The notes under the pieces are model-generated. The model did no database searches. It saw only the letters and a program-made list of their open reading frames with translations, and was not told the DNA's origin. From NCBI RefSeq assembly GCF_041820985.1, contig NZ_JBGUAU010000015.1, positions 62,001-126,000 on the forward strand: a stretch of DNA of 64,000 nt, in the 5' to 3' direction. Source of the DNA: Evansella sp041820985. GTDB lineage: Bacteria > Bacillota > Bacilli > Bacillales > Salisediminibacteriaceae. Shown here one piece after another: positions 1-9,176 of the stretch (position 1 is the first letter of the stretch; every line of letters begins with the position of its first letter). Made by a program: the position numbers and the translations under genes.

Positions 1-1290
1 CAACCCTAATCTGTCGAAGATTGTGTCGACGTGTTTTAGGTGATGATTGTAGTCGAAACAGTCGTCTAGTTCTTCTGTTGTTAGGTGTGCCATGATTTGC
101 TCGTCTGCTTCTACCAGGCTTCGGAATGGTACTGCTTTTTCCCAAGCTTCCATCGCTTTTGGTTGAACAAGATCATAAGCTTCCTCGCGAACCATACCTT
201 TATCGATTAGAGTTAGAAGAACTCGTTGGGAGTAGATTAATCCGTATGTTCTATCCATGTTGCGCATCATGTTTTCTGGGAAAACCGTTAAGTTTTTCAC
301 GATATTTCCGAAACGATTTAGCATATAGTTTACTGCAATCGTTGCATCTGGTAAGATAACGCGCTCTGCAGAAGAGTGAGAAATATCTCTTTCATGCCAT
401 AATGCGATATTTTCGTAAGCTGTAATTACATGCCCACGAACTACTCGAGCAAGTCCTGTCATATTTTCCGAACCTATTGGGTTACGTTTATGTGGCATAG
501 CAGAAGATCCTTTTTGACCTTTTGCGAAAAACTCTTCTACTTCACGAGTCTCACTTTTTTGTAACGAACGTACTTCTACTGCCATTTTCTCAATAGATCC
601 AGCAATTAAAGCTAGTGTTGCAACGTAATGTGCATGTCGATCACGTTGTAATGTTTGTGTGGAAATAGGTGCAGCTTCAAGTCCTAAACCTTCACACACA
701 TATTTTTCTACGAAAGGATCGATGTTTGCATACGTTCCAACTGCTCCAGAGATTTTACCAACACGTACTGTTTCAGCAGCAGCGCGGAAACGCTCTAGGT
801 TACGCTTCATTTCTTCATACCAAAGTGCTAGCTTTAGACCAAATGTTGTTGGCTCTGCATGAACACCGTGAGTACGACCCATCATCACCGTCATTTTGTG
901 CTCTTTTGCTTTTTCTTTTAAAATATCAATGAAGTTAATAATATCTTTTTCGATAATCTCATTTGCTTGTCGTAGCATGTATGATAAGGCGGTATCAACT
1001 ACGTCTGTAGAAGTTAGTCCGTAATGTACCCATTTACGCTCTTCCCCAAGTGTCTCTGAGACAGCACGGGTGAAAGCAACAACATCATGGCGAGTTTCTT
1101 CTTCGATTTCTTTAATGCGCTCTACATCAAAGCCTGCGTTTTCACGTATTTTTTGTACGTCTTCTTTTGGAATATCTCCAAGCTCAGCCCATGCCTCACA
1201 TGCTTGAATTTCTACCTCTAGCCACGCTTGAAATCGATTTTCTTCTGTCCAAATTGCTCCCATTTCCGGGCGAGTATAACGTTCGATCAT
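1..1290 (-). CDS. purB: Adenylosuccinate lyase PurB, 3' end cut by the window edge
   Basis: Adenylosuccinate lyase acts twice in purine synthesis, splitting SAICAR to AICAR and adenylosuccinate to AMP. The reverse strand reads MIERYTRPEMGAIWTEENRF from the ATG at 1290, with AGGAGG upstream. The fumarase/aspartase-superfamily signature loop, reading SSAMPHKRNPIGSEN, is encoded near 480-525. All 430 visible codons are open and the last readable residues are VDTIFDRLGL, which aligns with the very end of the Bacillus protein (431 aa), so only about one residue plus the stop is missing. It is the third gene of the purE-purK-purB operon, 26 bases after purK, under the guanine riboswitch ahead of purE. 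Identification is secure. Confidence 0.96.
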   Translation of the reverse strand, partial: MIERYTRPEMGAIWTEENRFQAWLEVEIQACEAWAELGDIPKEDVQKIRENAGFDVERIKEIEEETRHDVVAFTRAVSETLGEERKWVHYGLTSTDVVDTALSYMLRQANEIIEKDIINFIDILKEKAKEHKMTVMMGRTHGVHAEPTTFGLKLALWYEEMKRNLERFRAAAETVRVGKISGAVGTYANIDPFVEKYVCEGLGLEAAPISTQTLQRDRHAHYVATLALIAGSIEKMAVEVRSLQKSETREVEEFFAKGQKGSSAMPHKRNPIGSENMTGLARVVRGHVITAYENIALWHERDISHSSAERVILPDATIAVNYMLNRFGNIVKNLTVFPENMMRNMDRTYGLIYSQRVLLTLIDKGMVREEAYDLVQPKAMEAWEKAVPFRSLVEADEQIMAHLTTEELDDCFDYNHHLKHVDTIFDRLGL

Positions 1291-1316
1291 GTTTGTTCCT
1301 CCTAAGTTTAATTAGC

Positions 1317-2441
1317 TTACTTCCAAATTGGTGATTGCTCTATTTTTTGTAATATATCATCAACAGTATTTCCGAGAACATTTACATGCCCCATTTTTCT
1401 ACCTGTTTTTGCTTCCGCTTTTCCATATAAGTGAAGATGTGCACCTTCTAACTCCGTAATGTTCGATATAACACTAGGCATATGCTCTCCTAATATATTG
1501 ACCATTACCACTGATTTTAGTAAATCGGTTTTACCAAGCGGCCAACCACAAACAGCCCGCACATGCTGATCAAACTGAGATGTTTCACAAGCGTTGATAG
1601 TGTAATGTCCAGAGTTATGTGGACGTGGTGCTAACTCATTTACATAGACGCGACCATCTGCGATAAACATCTCAACCGCTAACGTTCCTATTAAATGGAA
1701 GGAATCTGCTAGATGTTTTGCGATACGAATAGCTTCTACTTCTATTTCCTTCTCTACTCGTGCTGGTACGATTGTTTGATGTAGAATGTTATTTATATGG
1801 ATATTTTCCGCAATAGGGAACGTTGTTGATTCTCCATGAACACTTCTTGTTACAATAACAGATACCTCTTTTTCAAAAGGGATCCATGCTTCGAGAACAA
1901 ATGGTGCTTTATCTCCCATTTCAGTCCAGACATCGTGGAGCTCGGTATTTTGATTTATCACACGCTGCCCTTTTCCGTCATATCCACCTCGTGTTGTTTT
2001 CAAGACAGCTGGTAGACCTAATTTCTCCACTGCCATTTCCAGATCTTCTAATGAACGGATTTCTTGGTAAGGTACAACAGGAACTTCAAAGGATGTAATT
2101 GCTTTTTTTTCTAGTAAGCGATCCTGAGTAATAGATAAAAGATCACTTCCTTGTGGTAAGTATAAATTTTCTTCTAGCCATGTTGCTGTATGTGAATCGA
2201 TGTTTTCAAATTCATATGTTAAAATATCACATTTTTCTGCTAATTGTTTTGCGGCTTCTAAATCATCGTAAGCCGCTTCTATTTGTATATCTGCAACCTG
2301 ACCACAAGGAGAATCCGGTGTTGGTTCTAGTACTGCAATCCTGTACCCCATCTCTCTTGCGGATAATGCCATCATTCTACCAAGCTGTCCGCCACCAAGA
2401 ATCCCAATTGTTTTGCCTGGCTCAATCCAACGACCACTCAT
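1317..2441 (-). CDS. purK: 5-(carboxyamino)imidazole ribonucleotide synthase PurK
   Basis: PurK carboxylates AIR with ATP and bicarbonate to give N5-CAIR, the substrate of PurE. The 374-residue length is normal. The N-terminus has the family's GILGGGQLGRMMALSA dinucleotide-like motif, followed by an ATP-grasp core (TTRGGYDGKGQ, EAWIPFEKEVSVI, then FIADGRVYVNELAPRPHNSGH). The ATG overlaps the purE stop in an ATGA junction, which implies translational coupling, and GGAG lies 7 bases upstream. Middle gene of the purEKB operon. Cytoplasmic; no unusual residues seen. Confidence 0.97.
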   Translation of the reverse strand: MSGRWIEPGKTIGILGGGQLGRMMALSAREMGYRIAVLEPTPDSPCGQVADIQIEAAYDDLEAAKQLAEKCDILTYEFENIDSHTATWLEENLYLPQGSDLLSITQDRLLEKKAITSFEVPVVPYQEIRSLEDLEMAVEKLGLPAVLKTTRGGYDGKGQRVINQNTELHDVWTEMGDKAPFVLEAWIPFEKEVSVIVTRSVHGESTTFPIAENIHINNILHQTIVPARVEKEIEVEAIRIAKHLADSFHLIGTLAVEMFIADGRVYVNELAPRPHNSGHYTINACETSQFDQHVRAVCGWPLGKTDLLKSVVMVNILGEHMPSVISNITELEGAHLHLYGKAEAKTGRKMGHVNVLGNTVDDILQKIEQSPIWK

Positions 2442-2923
2442 AATAGCTCTCCGTTTTCCAATACATCTTTCCGTTTTGCTTCACGACGTTCTTCTAGTCT
2501 TTGTCTAATTTCCTTATCATGAACAGCTAATTGCTGTGCAGCTAATAGTGCCGCATTTATTGCTCCCGCTCTACCAATTGCCACAGTTGCTACTGGAACT
2601 CCAGCTGGCATTTGTACGATAGAAAGAAGGGAATCCATACCACTAAGCGCTTTTGATTGAACAGGAACACCGATCACTGGAACTTGCGTTTTCGCTGCAA
2701 CCATTCCAGGTAAGTGAGCAGCTCCACCTGCACCTGCGATAATAACGTGTAATCCTCTTTCCTGTGCTGTCTCTGCATATTCAAACATGTAATCAGGAGT
2801 ACGATGTGCGGAAACCACCTTTTTTTCATATGGAACTCCTAGCTCGTCTAAAGTTTCTGTCGTGTGTTTCATCGTTTCCCAATCCGATGTAGATCCCATG
2901 ATAACTCCAACTTTTGGTGTCAT
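2438..2923 (-). CDS. purE: N5-carboxyaminoimidazole ribonucleotide mutase PurE
   Basis: PurE moves the carboxyl group of N5-CAIR to C4, giving CAIR. This is a class I (bacterial) PurE of 161 residues. It has MGSTSDW at the N-terminus, SAHRTPD with His40, and GAGGAAHLPGMVAAKT with His70, the conserved phosphate-loop and catalytic elements. It is the first gene of purE-purK-purB and lies about 50 bases downstream of the riboswitch-controlled terminator, so guanine or hypoxanthine should shut off the operon. The AGGAGGG site is 6-7 bases before the ATG. Confidence 0.97.
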   Translation of the reverse strand: MTPKVGVIMGSTSDWETMKHTTETLDELGVPYEKKVVSAHRTPDYMFEYAETAQERGLHVIIAGAGGAAHLPGMVAAKTQVPVIGVPVQSKALSGMDSLLSIVQMPAGVPVATVAIGRAGAINAALLAAQQLAVHDKEIRQRLEERREAKRKDVLENGELL

Positions 2924-2973
2924 GAAGCACCCTCCTTTTAAATAGAAAGAAAATTGAAACTAGTTTTTGTCAT

Positions 2974-3018
2974 AAAAAAACGTGTCCTATTGCCATTTGA
3001 GGGGACAAAGGAGCACGT
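2974..3018 (-). terminator. Riboswitch-controlled intrinsic terminator of purE
   Basis: Read on the minus strand, ACGTG(C)TCCT pairs with AGGACACGT and is followed by seven T residues. The descending arm contains CAATAGG, which can instead pair with CCTATTG near 3030-3037, giving a mutually exclusive antiterminator. It sits between the purine aptamer and the purE start. Confidence 0.8.
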
Positions 3019-3084
3019 GTGAGTACATAACAATAGGCAGGTACTAGATTCATCTCAGCACCTTCCAATGTATACGTGTCAGTC

Positions 3085-3156
3085 ACCCTCATAGTCTAAT
3101 GATTTACGGTCATCAGGTAGAAACTTATGGGCCATATTCCCAAGATTATACGAGGT
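3085..3156 (-). promoter_or_regulatory. Guanine-type purine riboswitch aptamer (purEKB leader)
   Basis: The minus strand has all purine-aptamer signatures: P1 arms CCTCGTA and TATGAGG, J1/2 TATAATC, the P2 loop element ATATGG, GTTTCTACC in J2/3, and CCGTAAAT before the 3' junction. The specificity base in GACTATG is C, which in this family selects guanine or hypoxanthine over adenine. A downstream terminator at 2974-3018 suggests transcriptional OFF control. Confidence 0.93.
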
Positions 3157-3181
3157 ATGTTTTATCGTTTTCGCTAAATCT

Positions 3182-3211
3182 ATCATAACAAGGTTAGAAA
3201 TCAAAAGTCAA
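3182..3211 (-). promoter_or_regulatory. Sigma-A promoter of purEKB
   Basis: On the minus strand, TTGACT (3206-3211) is separated by 18 bases from TATGAT (3182-3187). It lies about 25 bases upstream of the riboswitch aptamer, where the transcript is expected to start. Confidence 0.7.
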
Positions 3212-3372
3212 CCAAATTTCGAACATTAAAGTGAATGAGTATTTTAATGTTCGTGTTTTACTGGAAAACAATTGGAGATTATCTTCCACATGTTCACATT
3301 TGTTTCTTTCACACGTACAGAAGGAGGTAGGGCGCTACTTGTGGATCCCGGAAAAATTACTTAGTTCTTTTT

Positions 3373-3640
3373 CTCCCTCTCGCTCCCGTTTACTCGTGGA
3401 TTTAACCGTAGCCCTGGGTAGGCGCTACCACGGTAGTGCCTATAAACCGACCTAGTCACTTTCCTCTCTCATACTCTCGTTTTCTCACGGATTTAACCGT
3501 AGTCTCCGGTAGGCGCTACCGCCGTAGCGCATACAAAACGACCTAGTCAAAATCTCCCTCATACTCCCATTTGCTCACGGATTTAACCGTCATCCAGGGT
3601 AGGCACTACCGCGGTAGTGCCTATAAACCGACCTAGTTCA
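3373..3640. repeat. Three tandem ~90 bp imperfect repeats, each with a palindromic hairpin
   Basis: Three units follow each other, with GATTTAACCGT at 3399, 3490 and 3580 (periods 91 and 90) and CGACCTAGT near each unit's end. Each has a central inverted repeat around a GCTACC or CTACC core; in the third copy AGGCACTACC and GGTAGTGCCT form a perfect 10-bp stem with GC at its centre. Stem positions covary between copies: GCGCTAC/GTAGTGC, GCGCTAC/GTAGCGC, GCACTAC/GTAGTGC. The units are more GC-rich than their flanks. A related partial piece may lie near 3330-3360. I see no convincing gene from 3212 to 3759. Confidence 0.8.
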
Positions 3641-3759
3641 AAGATTGACCCCCCGCGGAATAAACGTAAGTTCTCCCTACAATAGGATGTAATTTTTTTA
3701 CTTATCCCTACTATATTGATAAAATATACTATCTGTATATCCCGAAAGGATTGAAAACA

Positions 3760-5226
3760 ATGGAAAATAAAAGATTACATGAACTTGCAGAAAACTGGTT
3801 AGTAGAAGCAACGATTGATGATATAAATGAAAAACTAAGTAACGGTCAAATTACTTCGCGAGACTTAGTGCTCATGTATTTACACCGCATCTCTTCCTAT
3901 GATAATGGGGAAAATGCAGTGAATTCTGTTTTAGAAATCAACCCTGATGCTATTCATGTTGCAGAAGCTCTGGATGCCGAAAGAAAGAAATCAGGGGCTA
4001 GAGGTCCGCTTCATGGTATTCCTCTACTTATTAAAGATAACATTGCAACAGAAGACAAAATGCATACAAGCGCTGGATCTCTTGCGTTAGCCGATTCATA
4101 CGCTAATGCAGATGCATTTTTAGTACAAAAATTACGTAAAGCTGGTGTTATCATTCTTGGGAAAACAAATATGACAGAGTGGGCGAACTTTATGGCTGAG
4201 TCAATGCCAACTGGATATAGTTCTCGAGGTGGGCAAGTTATCAATCCTTATGGAAAAGAATTTATGGTTGGTGGATCAAGTTCTGGCTCTGGAGCTTCTA
4301 TCGCTAGTAACTTTGCAGCAGGTGCAATCGGTACAGAAACATCCGGATCCATTTTAAGTCCCGCCAGCCAAAACTCGTTAGTTGGAGTAAAGCCTACAGT
4401 AGGATTAATTAGCCGCACAGGGGTTATTCCTATTTCTCACACTCAAGATACTGCTGGTCCAATGACTCGAACAGTGAGGGATGCTGCACTATTACTTAAT
4501 GCTTTAGTAGGTCCTGATGATAAAGATGCCGTTACAAAGACAAACACGAAATTACTTAACATAGATTTCACTTCATTTTTACAAAAAGATGGATTGAAAG
4601 GCACTAAAATTGGGGTTGCTAGAGAAGTTTACTTCGATTATTTATCTGATGAGAAAGCTTCAATTATGAACGAAGCAATTCAGCAGCTCGAGAAATTAGG
4701 TGCAGAAATAGTGGATGTTGTTATTCCTTCTACTAAGGAAAAATGGAACATCGATGTTTTAACGTATGAGTTTAAAGCTGGAGTAAATTCTTATTTAAAG
4801 GAGTTTACAGAAGGAATTAAAGTGAAATCCTTGGCTGATGTGGTTGCTTTTAACTTTCAGCAACCGAAAGCAATGCTGAAATACGGACAAAAAGTTTTAC
4901 TAGAAAGTGAAAGTACATCTGGAACATTAACGGAAACAGCTTACTTGTCTAGTTTAGAGCACGATCAATATCATGCAAAGGAGAACGGCGTAGATGCTGC
5001 GCTGGAAGGATTAGATGCCTTAGTTTTCCCAAACAACTTTGGTGCAGGAATTCCTGCAAAAGCGGGTTATCCATCTGTAACGGTTCCAGCTGGGTATACT
5101 CAAGATGGTGAACCTATTGGGATCACATTTACGGGAACAGCTTATTCGGAAGACATACTCTTAAAGCTCGCATATGCGTTTGAACAAGGAACGAAGCATC
5201 GAGTAGCTCCAAAATTCAATATATAA
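3760..5226 (+). CDS. Amidase-signature family hydrolase
   Basis: A 488-residue amidase-signature enzyme, probably hydrolysing a carboxamide or peptide amide; the substrate cannot be told. The Ser-cisSer-Lys triad is visible: Lys92 in LLIKDNI, cis-Ser173 in GGSSSGSG and nucleophile Ser197 in GTETSGSIL. I chose the ATG at 3760 because CGAAAGGA ends nine bases before it; an in-frame TTG at 3751 touches the same site. No signal peptide, so it is likely cytoplasmic. It is a monocistronic gene with its own terminator. GatA of the amidotransferase is related, but no gatC or gatB is adjacent. Confidence 0.85.
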   Translation: MENKRLHELAENWLVEATIDDINEKLSNGQITSRDLVLMYLHRISSYDNGENAVNSVLEINPDAIHVAEALDAERKKSGARGPLHGIPLLIKDNIATEDKMHTSAGSLALADSYANADAFLVQKLRKAGVIILGKTNMTEWANFMAESMPTGYSSRGGQVINPYGKEFMVGGSSSGSGASIASNFAAGAIGTETSGSILSPASQNSLVGVKPTVGLISRTGVIPISHTQDTAGPMTRTVRDAALLLNALVGPDDKDAVTKTNTKLLNIDFTSFLQKDGLKGTKIGVAREVYFDYLSDEKASIMNEAIQQLEKLGAEIVDVVIPSTKEKWNIDVLTYEFKAGVNSYLKEFTEGIKVKSLADVVAFNFQQPKAMLKYGQKVLLESESTSGTLTETAYLSSLEHDQYHAKENGVDAALEGLDALVFPNNFGAGIPAKAGYPSVTVPAGYTQDGEPIGITFTGTAYSEDILLKLAYAFEQGTKHRVAPKFNI

Positions 5227-5239
5227 CTCAGGTTTCTGA

Positions 5240-5271
5240 AGAGTACTGGAGGATTTTCCAGTACTCTTTTT
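5240..5271 (+). terminator. Intrinsic terminator of the amidase gene
   Basis: AGAGTACTGGA and TCCAGTACTCT form an 11-bp stem followed by a run of T, 13 bases after the amidase stop. Confidence 0.85.
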
Positions 5272-5305
5272 GTATGGAAAAATAGTGCTTTTTAACCAGC
5301 AATGT

Positions 5306-5336
5306 TGAATAAATATTACTTTGCTTACACAACCTA
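5306..5336 (+). promoter_or_regulatory. Possible sigma-G promoter of the germination operon
   Basis: TGAATA (5306-5311) is followed after 18 bases by CAACCTA (5330-5336), close to the forespore sigma-G pattern TGAATA-N17/18-CATAMTA. The position about 40 bases before the gerA-type start fits the forespore expression known for gerA operons. Two -10 mismatches keep this tentative. Confidence 0.45.
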
Positions 5337-5376
5337 TTCTTTATAATACAGAAACGTTTTTGATGAGGTGATAAGA

Positions 5377-6891
5377 GTGAATGTTTGGAAGTGGTATAAA
5401 AACATAGTCAAAAAAACAGTATCACCTGAAAAACAAAAATCGAAACCTCAGTATGAAATAAAAGAAAATGAACCTGTAACCCTCGAAAGTCTGAAGAGCA
5501 AGTTTCAAAACATAGATGATTTAATTATCAAAGAGATAAATGTAAATGATGAAAAAGCACTCCTAATTTATTTAAGTTCGCTGACAAACGCTAGTATGAT
5601 ACAAGAGTTAGTGTTAACTCCATTAAACTCAACTTCAGATAACATTCAACCTGAAAATGCAATTAAGCATAGCGCCACAGTAAATATGGGCGACTTAAAT
5701 ACATTAGTCTATAACATTATGAGTGGTTATACTATCCTATACTTTCTTAATCGAGAGTTCATATTAGAAATCGATACGTATAAAGTGGAAAATCGAAGTG
5801 TTGAATCTGCGGAAAATGAAACTACCGTTATGGGTCCTCAGGATTCTTTTAACGAATCGTTAACAACCAGTATTTCTTTGATAAAACAAAGAATTCGTTC
5901 TTTTAATCTCAAAACAAAAATAATGCAAATGGGAACAGAAACAAATGATGATGTTGCCATACTCTATATGGACAATATCGCAAACAACGAAAATGTGCAA
6001 AGAGTGATACGAAGGGTACAGAATATTGAATATCAAGGGTTTGTTAGCTTACCAATTTTAAAACAAATGCTTGAGGATAAACCCTTCTCTCCATTCCCTC
6101 AATTTGGGATAACAGTTCGAACAGATTATGCAACGGAAGCACTTTTAGATGGACGAATAATAGTGATGATCAATGGAAGTCCAGAGGCCGCAATATTGCC
6201 TGCTACTTTTTTTGAAATGTTTACTAGTACAGAAGATTATTATAACAGATGGTCCACAGCCACGTTATTACGTGCAATTAGGTTAGGTGGTTTTCTCATT
6301 TCCATACTCCTTACCTCCACCTATATATCTGTATTAACGTACCATCCTGAAATGCTTCCTCCTACATTACTAACAATGCTTTCAGAGTCGAGAACACAAG
6401 TACCTTTCCCACCACTTTTAGAGGTACTGATTATTGAATTAGTAATTGAAATTTTAAGAGAAGCTGGGTCACGAATGCCTACGAAGATCGGGCAAACGAT
6501 TGGTATCGTTGGTGGTATCGTAATTGGGCAAGCAGCTGTAGAAGCAGGACTTACTAGTAATGTATTAATAGTACTAGTTGCGACATCTGCTTTATTATCC
6601 TTTTTACCTCCTAACTTTTTAATGAGTAATGCAGTTCGTCTTGTTCGCTACGGATTTATAATTGCAGGAGGAACACTTGGGATGTTTGGGCAATTTGTAT
6701 TTTTAGCTTGGCTCATGAATCATCTATTAAATCTCACGTCTTTGGGGTCTCCTTACATGACTCCCTTCGTACCTAGAAAGTGGACTGATTTATTTAATAG
6801 CGTTCTACGTGCTCCCATCAATTTCATGGTCACTCGGGCAGGCATTTCAAGAGCGAAAAAGCAATTAACAAGACCATTAGACGAGGAGTAA
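5377..6891 (+). CDS. GerA-family spore germinant receptor subunit A
   Basis: The A subunit of an inner-membrane germinant receptor (GerAA/GerBA/GerKA family, about 480-550 aa). This copy has 504 residues: a hydrophilic N-terminal half with NSTSDNIQPENA-like and FNESLTTSISLIKQRIR segments, then conserved VMINGSPEAAILPATF, and about five membrane segments from residue 300 (LGGFLISILLTSTYISVL, IVGGIVIGQAAVEAGL, LIVLVATSALLSFLPP). A GTG at 5377 is preferred because GAGGTG lies six bases upstream; a GTG at 5368 overlaps that site. First gene of a gerABC set. The germinant cannot be inferred. Confidence 0.92.
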   Translation: MNVWKWYKNIVKKTVSPEKQKSKPQYEIKENEPVTLESLKSKFQNIDDLIIKEINVNDEKALLIYLSSLTNASMIQELVLTPLNSTSDNIQPENAIKHSATVNMGDLNTLVYNIMSGYTILYFLNREFILEIDTYKVENRSVESAENETTVMGPQDSFNESLTTSISLIKQRIRSFNLKTKIMQMGTETNDDVAILYMDNIANNENVQRVIRRVQNIEYQGFVSLPILKQMLEDKPFSPFPQFGITVRTDYATEALLDGRIIVMINGSPEAAILPATFFEMFTSTEDYYNRWSTATLLRAIRLGGFLISILLTSTYISVLTYHPEMLPPTLLTMLSESRTQVPFPPLLEVLIIELVIEILREAGSRMPTKIGQTIGIVGGIVIGQAAVEAGLTSNVLIVLVATSALLSFLPPNFLMSNAVRLVRYGFIIAGGTLGMFGQFVFLAWLMNHLLNLTSLGSPYMTPFVPRKWTDLFNSVLRAPINFMVTRAGISRAKKQLTRPLDEE

Positions 6892-6895
6892 TACT

Positions 6896-7990
6896 ATGGA
6901 TAAGGGGAAGATAAAAAAGTTAAATAAATATCATGTAATCTTCTTAGTCGATAAGAGTATTGCCGGTATAGCTCTCTTTTCCTTACCATATTTTTTAAGA
7001 CATGTGGGCGTTAATATGTGGATGGTTCTGCTAATGTTCGGGATTTTAGCAACTCTTTTACTTTATCCTATGGTTCAGTTATGTAAAAAATATCCGAATC
7101 ATTCATTGTTTGTAATGAATGAAAAACTGCTAGGGAAATATATCGGCAAGTTATTAAATTTTTTTATCTTAATTTACGTTACCTTGCAAGTTGCTAACGA
7201 AAGTAAATTCTATGTTCGTCTCGTACAGGCTATAACATTGCCAGACTTTACAATTACACCGATAACATTAGCTTTGTTTTTTGTAATGACTATGATAGTC
7301 AACGGGGGAATCAAATCTATTGCTCGCTTTTGTATATTAGCTTGGTTTTTAACTATGTGGTTGGGTTATTACAGCTACTGGGCATTCTCCGATGCGAATT
7401 TTCTTCATTTAGTCCCTAGATTTGATAAAAGCTTACAAGATTGGGGATTAGCTTTTTTTGAGGGTTCTCAACTCATGCTTGGATTCGCATTAATTATGTT
7501 TTTCTTTCCTTACATCCAAAATCAAAAAAAATCGTTTAAGCATGCAACAATAGGTATCTGGATAGGTATAGTACTTATGCTTTTAATTTCCGTCGCCAGT
7601 ATTGTTTACTTCTCAGAATGGCAAATAGAAAACTTGTTATACCCGTTACTGAACTTGTTTCAAGCTGTAGAATTATCTAATGTTGAACGAATTGAAACGT
7701 TCGGTATTAGCATCTATGTCCTAAGTACTCTAGCAAAGGCTTCATTGCTATTGTGGGTTGCCAAAAAAGGAGTGGATGCATTGTTCAGTAAACATAAAAA
7801 CAAAACGAGACACTTATACTTAATGACTGGTATTTGTTTATTTATCGTGCTTGGGCCCATCCCTATTCGTTATCAAAAAATAATGTACGAGGAATGGATC
7901 ATTTACGGTGGGTACTGTCTTATTTCGTTACCTATTCTGTTACTATTTATTCACAAGATTAGGAATAGAAAGGAAGCTTCGACTCAATGA
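6896..7990 (+). CDS. GerB-family spore germination permease-like subunit
   Basis: The B subunit of a germinant receptor, an APC-superfamily integral membrane protein that forms the germinant-binding pocket in characterised receptors. It has 364 residues and about ten hydrophobic segments (IFLVDKSIAGIALFSLPYFL, VLLMFGILATLLLYPMV, LGFALIMFFFPYI, ISLPILLLFIH). It starts four bases after the A gene and overlaps the C gene by four bases, the usual tight operon arrangement, so A, B and C should be made in matched amounts in the forespore. Confidence 0.93.
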   Translation: MDKGKIKKLNKYHVIFLVDKSIAGIALFSLPYFLRHVGVNMWMVLLMFGILATLLLYPMVQLCKKYPNHSLFVMNEKLLGKYIGKLLNFFILIYVTLQVANESKFYVRLVQAITLPDFTITPITLALFFVMTMIVNGGIKSIARFCILAWFLTMWLGYYSYWAFSDANFLHLVPRFDKSLQDWGLAFFEGSQLMLGFALIMFFFPYIQNQKKSFKHATIGIWIGIVLMLLISVASIVYFSEWQIENLLYPLLNLFQAVELSNVERIETFGISIYVLSTLAKASLLLWVAKKGVDALFSKHKNKTRHLYLMTGICLFIVLGPIPIRYQKIMYEEWIIYGGYCLISLPILLLFIHKIRNRKEASTQ

Positions 7991-9099
7991 AAAAATCAAT
8001 CTTTTTCCTACTCCGTTTTAGTTTCTTTTTCCTACTTGTAGGATGTGCAGAATTCGATCAACCTTCTATCGAAAATTACGGAATGGTTGGCGTAATGGGC
8101 TTTGATATTAGTGAAGACGAAAAATTAAAAATAACTGTAGCCTTACCACAAGCAGAGAAGAATACTGAAAAAATTTCTCAAATTATTACTGTCGATGTTG
8201 ATTCCCCTCATCGCTCCATTATGGAAGCTTCTACTGAATCAGAGAAATTATTGTCTACTGCCCAGTTGCGAGTTATTTTATTTAGTGAGGAATTTGCCAG
8301 AGAAGTCGGGGTTTGGGAAGTATTAGATAACTTATATCGTGATCCTAGGGTAGGAACTAACTCATTCATCGCGATTGTTAAAGGCTCTGTGGAAGAAATG
8401 GTAAAAAAAGAGTATCCAGACAAACCAGATATTAATCGTTATTTAAACCAACTCTTACAACCTAGAACTATCACTGCATTTAGTCCTTTCACGACCATTC
8501 ATCATTTTATTCGCCATGTAACAAGCCAAGTATCTGATGCGATTTGTCCGTATTTAGAAAATGTAGATGGAGCAATTAAACTTACAAAGGTTGCCATTTT
8601 TGAAGGAAGTAAAATGGTGTCAACCATTGAAAGAGAAGATGCGAAAATCGTTGAGAGTATTAAACGCAATCGAAAAACAGCAGATATCTCCTATACATTA
8701 CCTGGAGATGACGGTGAAGAAGAAGAAACAATAGTATTAAACTTCATTCGCTCTAAAAGAAATATAAAAACGAATGGGGATCCAAATAATCCAGAAGTTT
8801 TTATCTATTTTTATATTACTGGCTCTGTAGTTGATTATACAGGTAATAAAAACATCTCTAAACAAGAAGAAAGAGACGAAATTGAGAAAAAATTGAGTAA
8901 AGAAATTGAAGATTCTTTATTGCGATCTCTCTACCATTTTCAGGAACTTGGAGTAGATCCGATGGGGATCGGAGACTACTTTAGACTAAAGGTTCAAACT
9001 AAGGATTGGACTAAAGAATATTGGACAGACATATTAAAACGGACGACGTTTACTGTTCATGTAGAACCTAGGATAACTTCTACTGGTACGTTACGTTAA
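7987..9099 (+). CDS. Ger(x)C-family spore germination lipoprotein
   Basis: The C subunit of the receptor, a lipoprotein on the outer face of the inner spore membrane. It has 370 residues. The N-terminus is a lipoprotein signal: KK, a hydrophobic stretch and the lipobox L-V-G-Cys20. The family's early conserved segment is present (ENYGMVGVMGFDISEDE), as is the C-terminal FTVHVEPRITSTG end that lies under the membrane anchor in relatives. The ATG overlaps the B-subunit stop. Confidence 0.93.
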   Translation: MKKSIFFLLRFSFFFLLVGCAEFDQPSIENYGMVGVMGFDISEDEKLKITVALPQAEKNTEKISQIITVDVDSPHRSIMEASTESEKLLSTAQLRVILFSEEFAREVGVWEVLDNLYRDPRVGTNSFIAIVKGSVEEMVKKEYPDKPDINRYLNQLLQPRTITAFSPFTTIHHFIRHVTSQVSDAICPYLENVDGAIKLTKVAIFEGSKMVSTIEREDAKIVESIKRNRKTADISYTLPGDDGEEEETIVLNFIRSKRNIKTNGDPNNPEVFIYFYITGSVVDYTGNKNISKQEERDEIEKKLSKEIEDSLLRSLYHFQELGVDPMGIGDYFRLKVQTKDWTKEYWTDILKRTTFTVHVEPRITSTGTLR

Positions 9100-9130
9100 T
9101 TACAAAAGCGACCAGTTGAATACCCAATCT

Positions 9131-9164
9131 GGCCTCATTCGAAGTAAACGAATGAGGCTGTTTG
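9131..9164 (+). terminator. Terminator of the germination operon
   Basis: GCCTCATTCG and CGAATGAGGC form a 10-bp stem with a 6-base loop, followed by a loose T-rich tail. It separates the plus-strand ger operon from the convergent minus-strand nucleotidyltransferase gene. Confidence 0.75.
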
Positions 9165-9176
9165 GTACTTTTCTAT

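Noticed and set aside
3231..3455. 74-residue reading frame on the plus strand
   Set aside because: It runs into the tandem repeats, has no ribosome binding site and resembles nothing known.
3373..3640. CRISPR array from the repeated 90-bp units
   Set aside because: Only three units, diverged along their whole length, with no constant repeat/unique spacer pattern and no cas genes.
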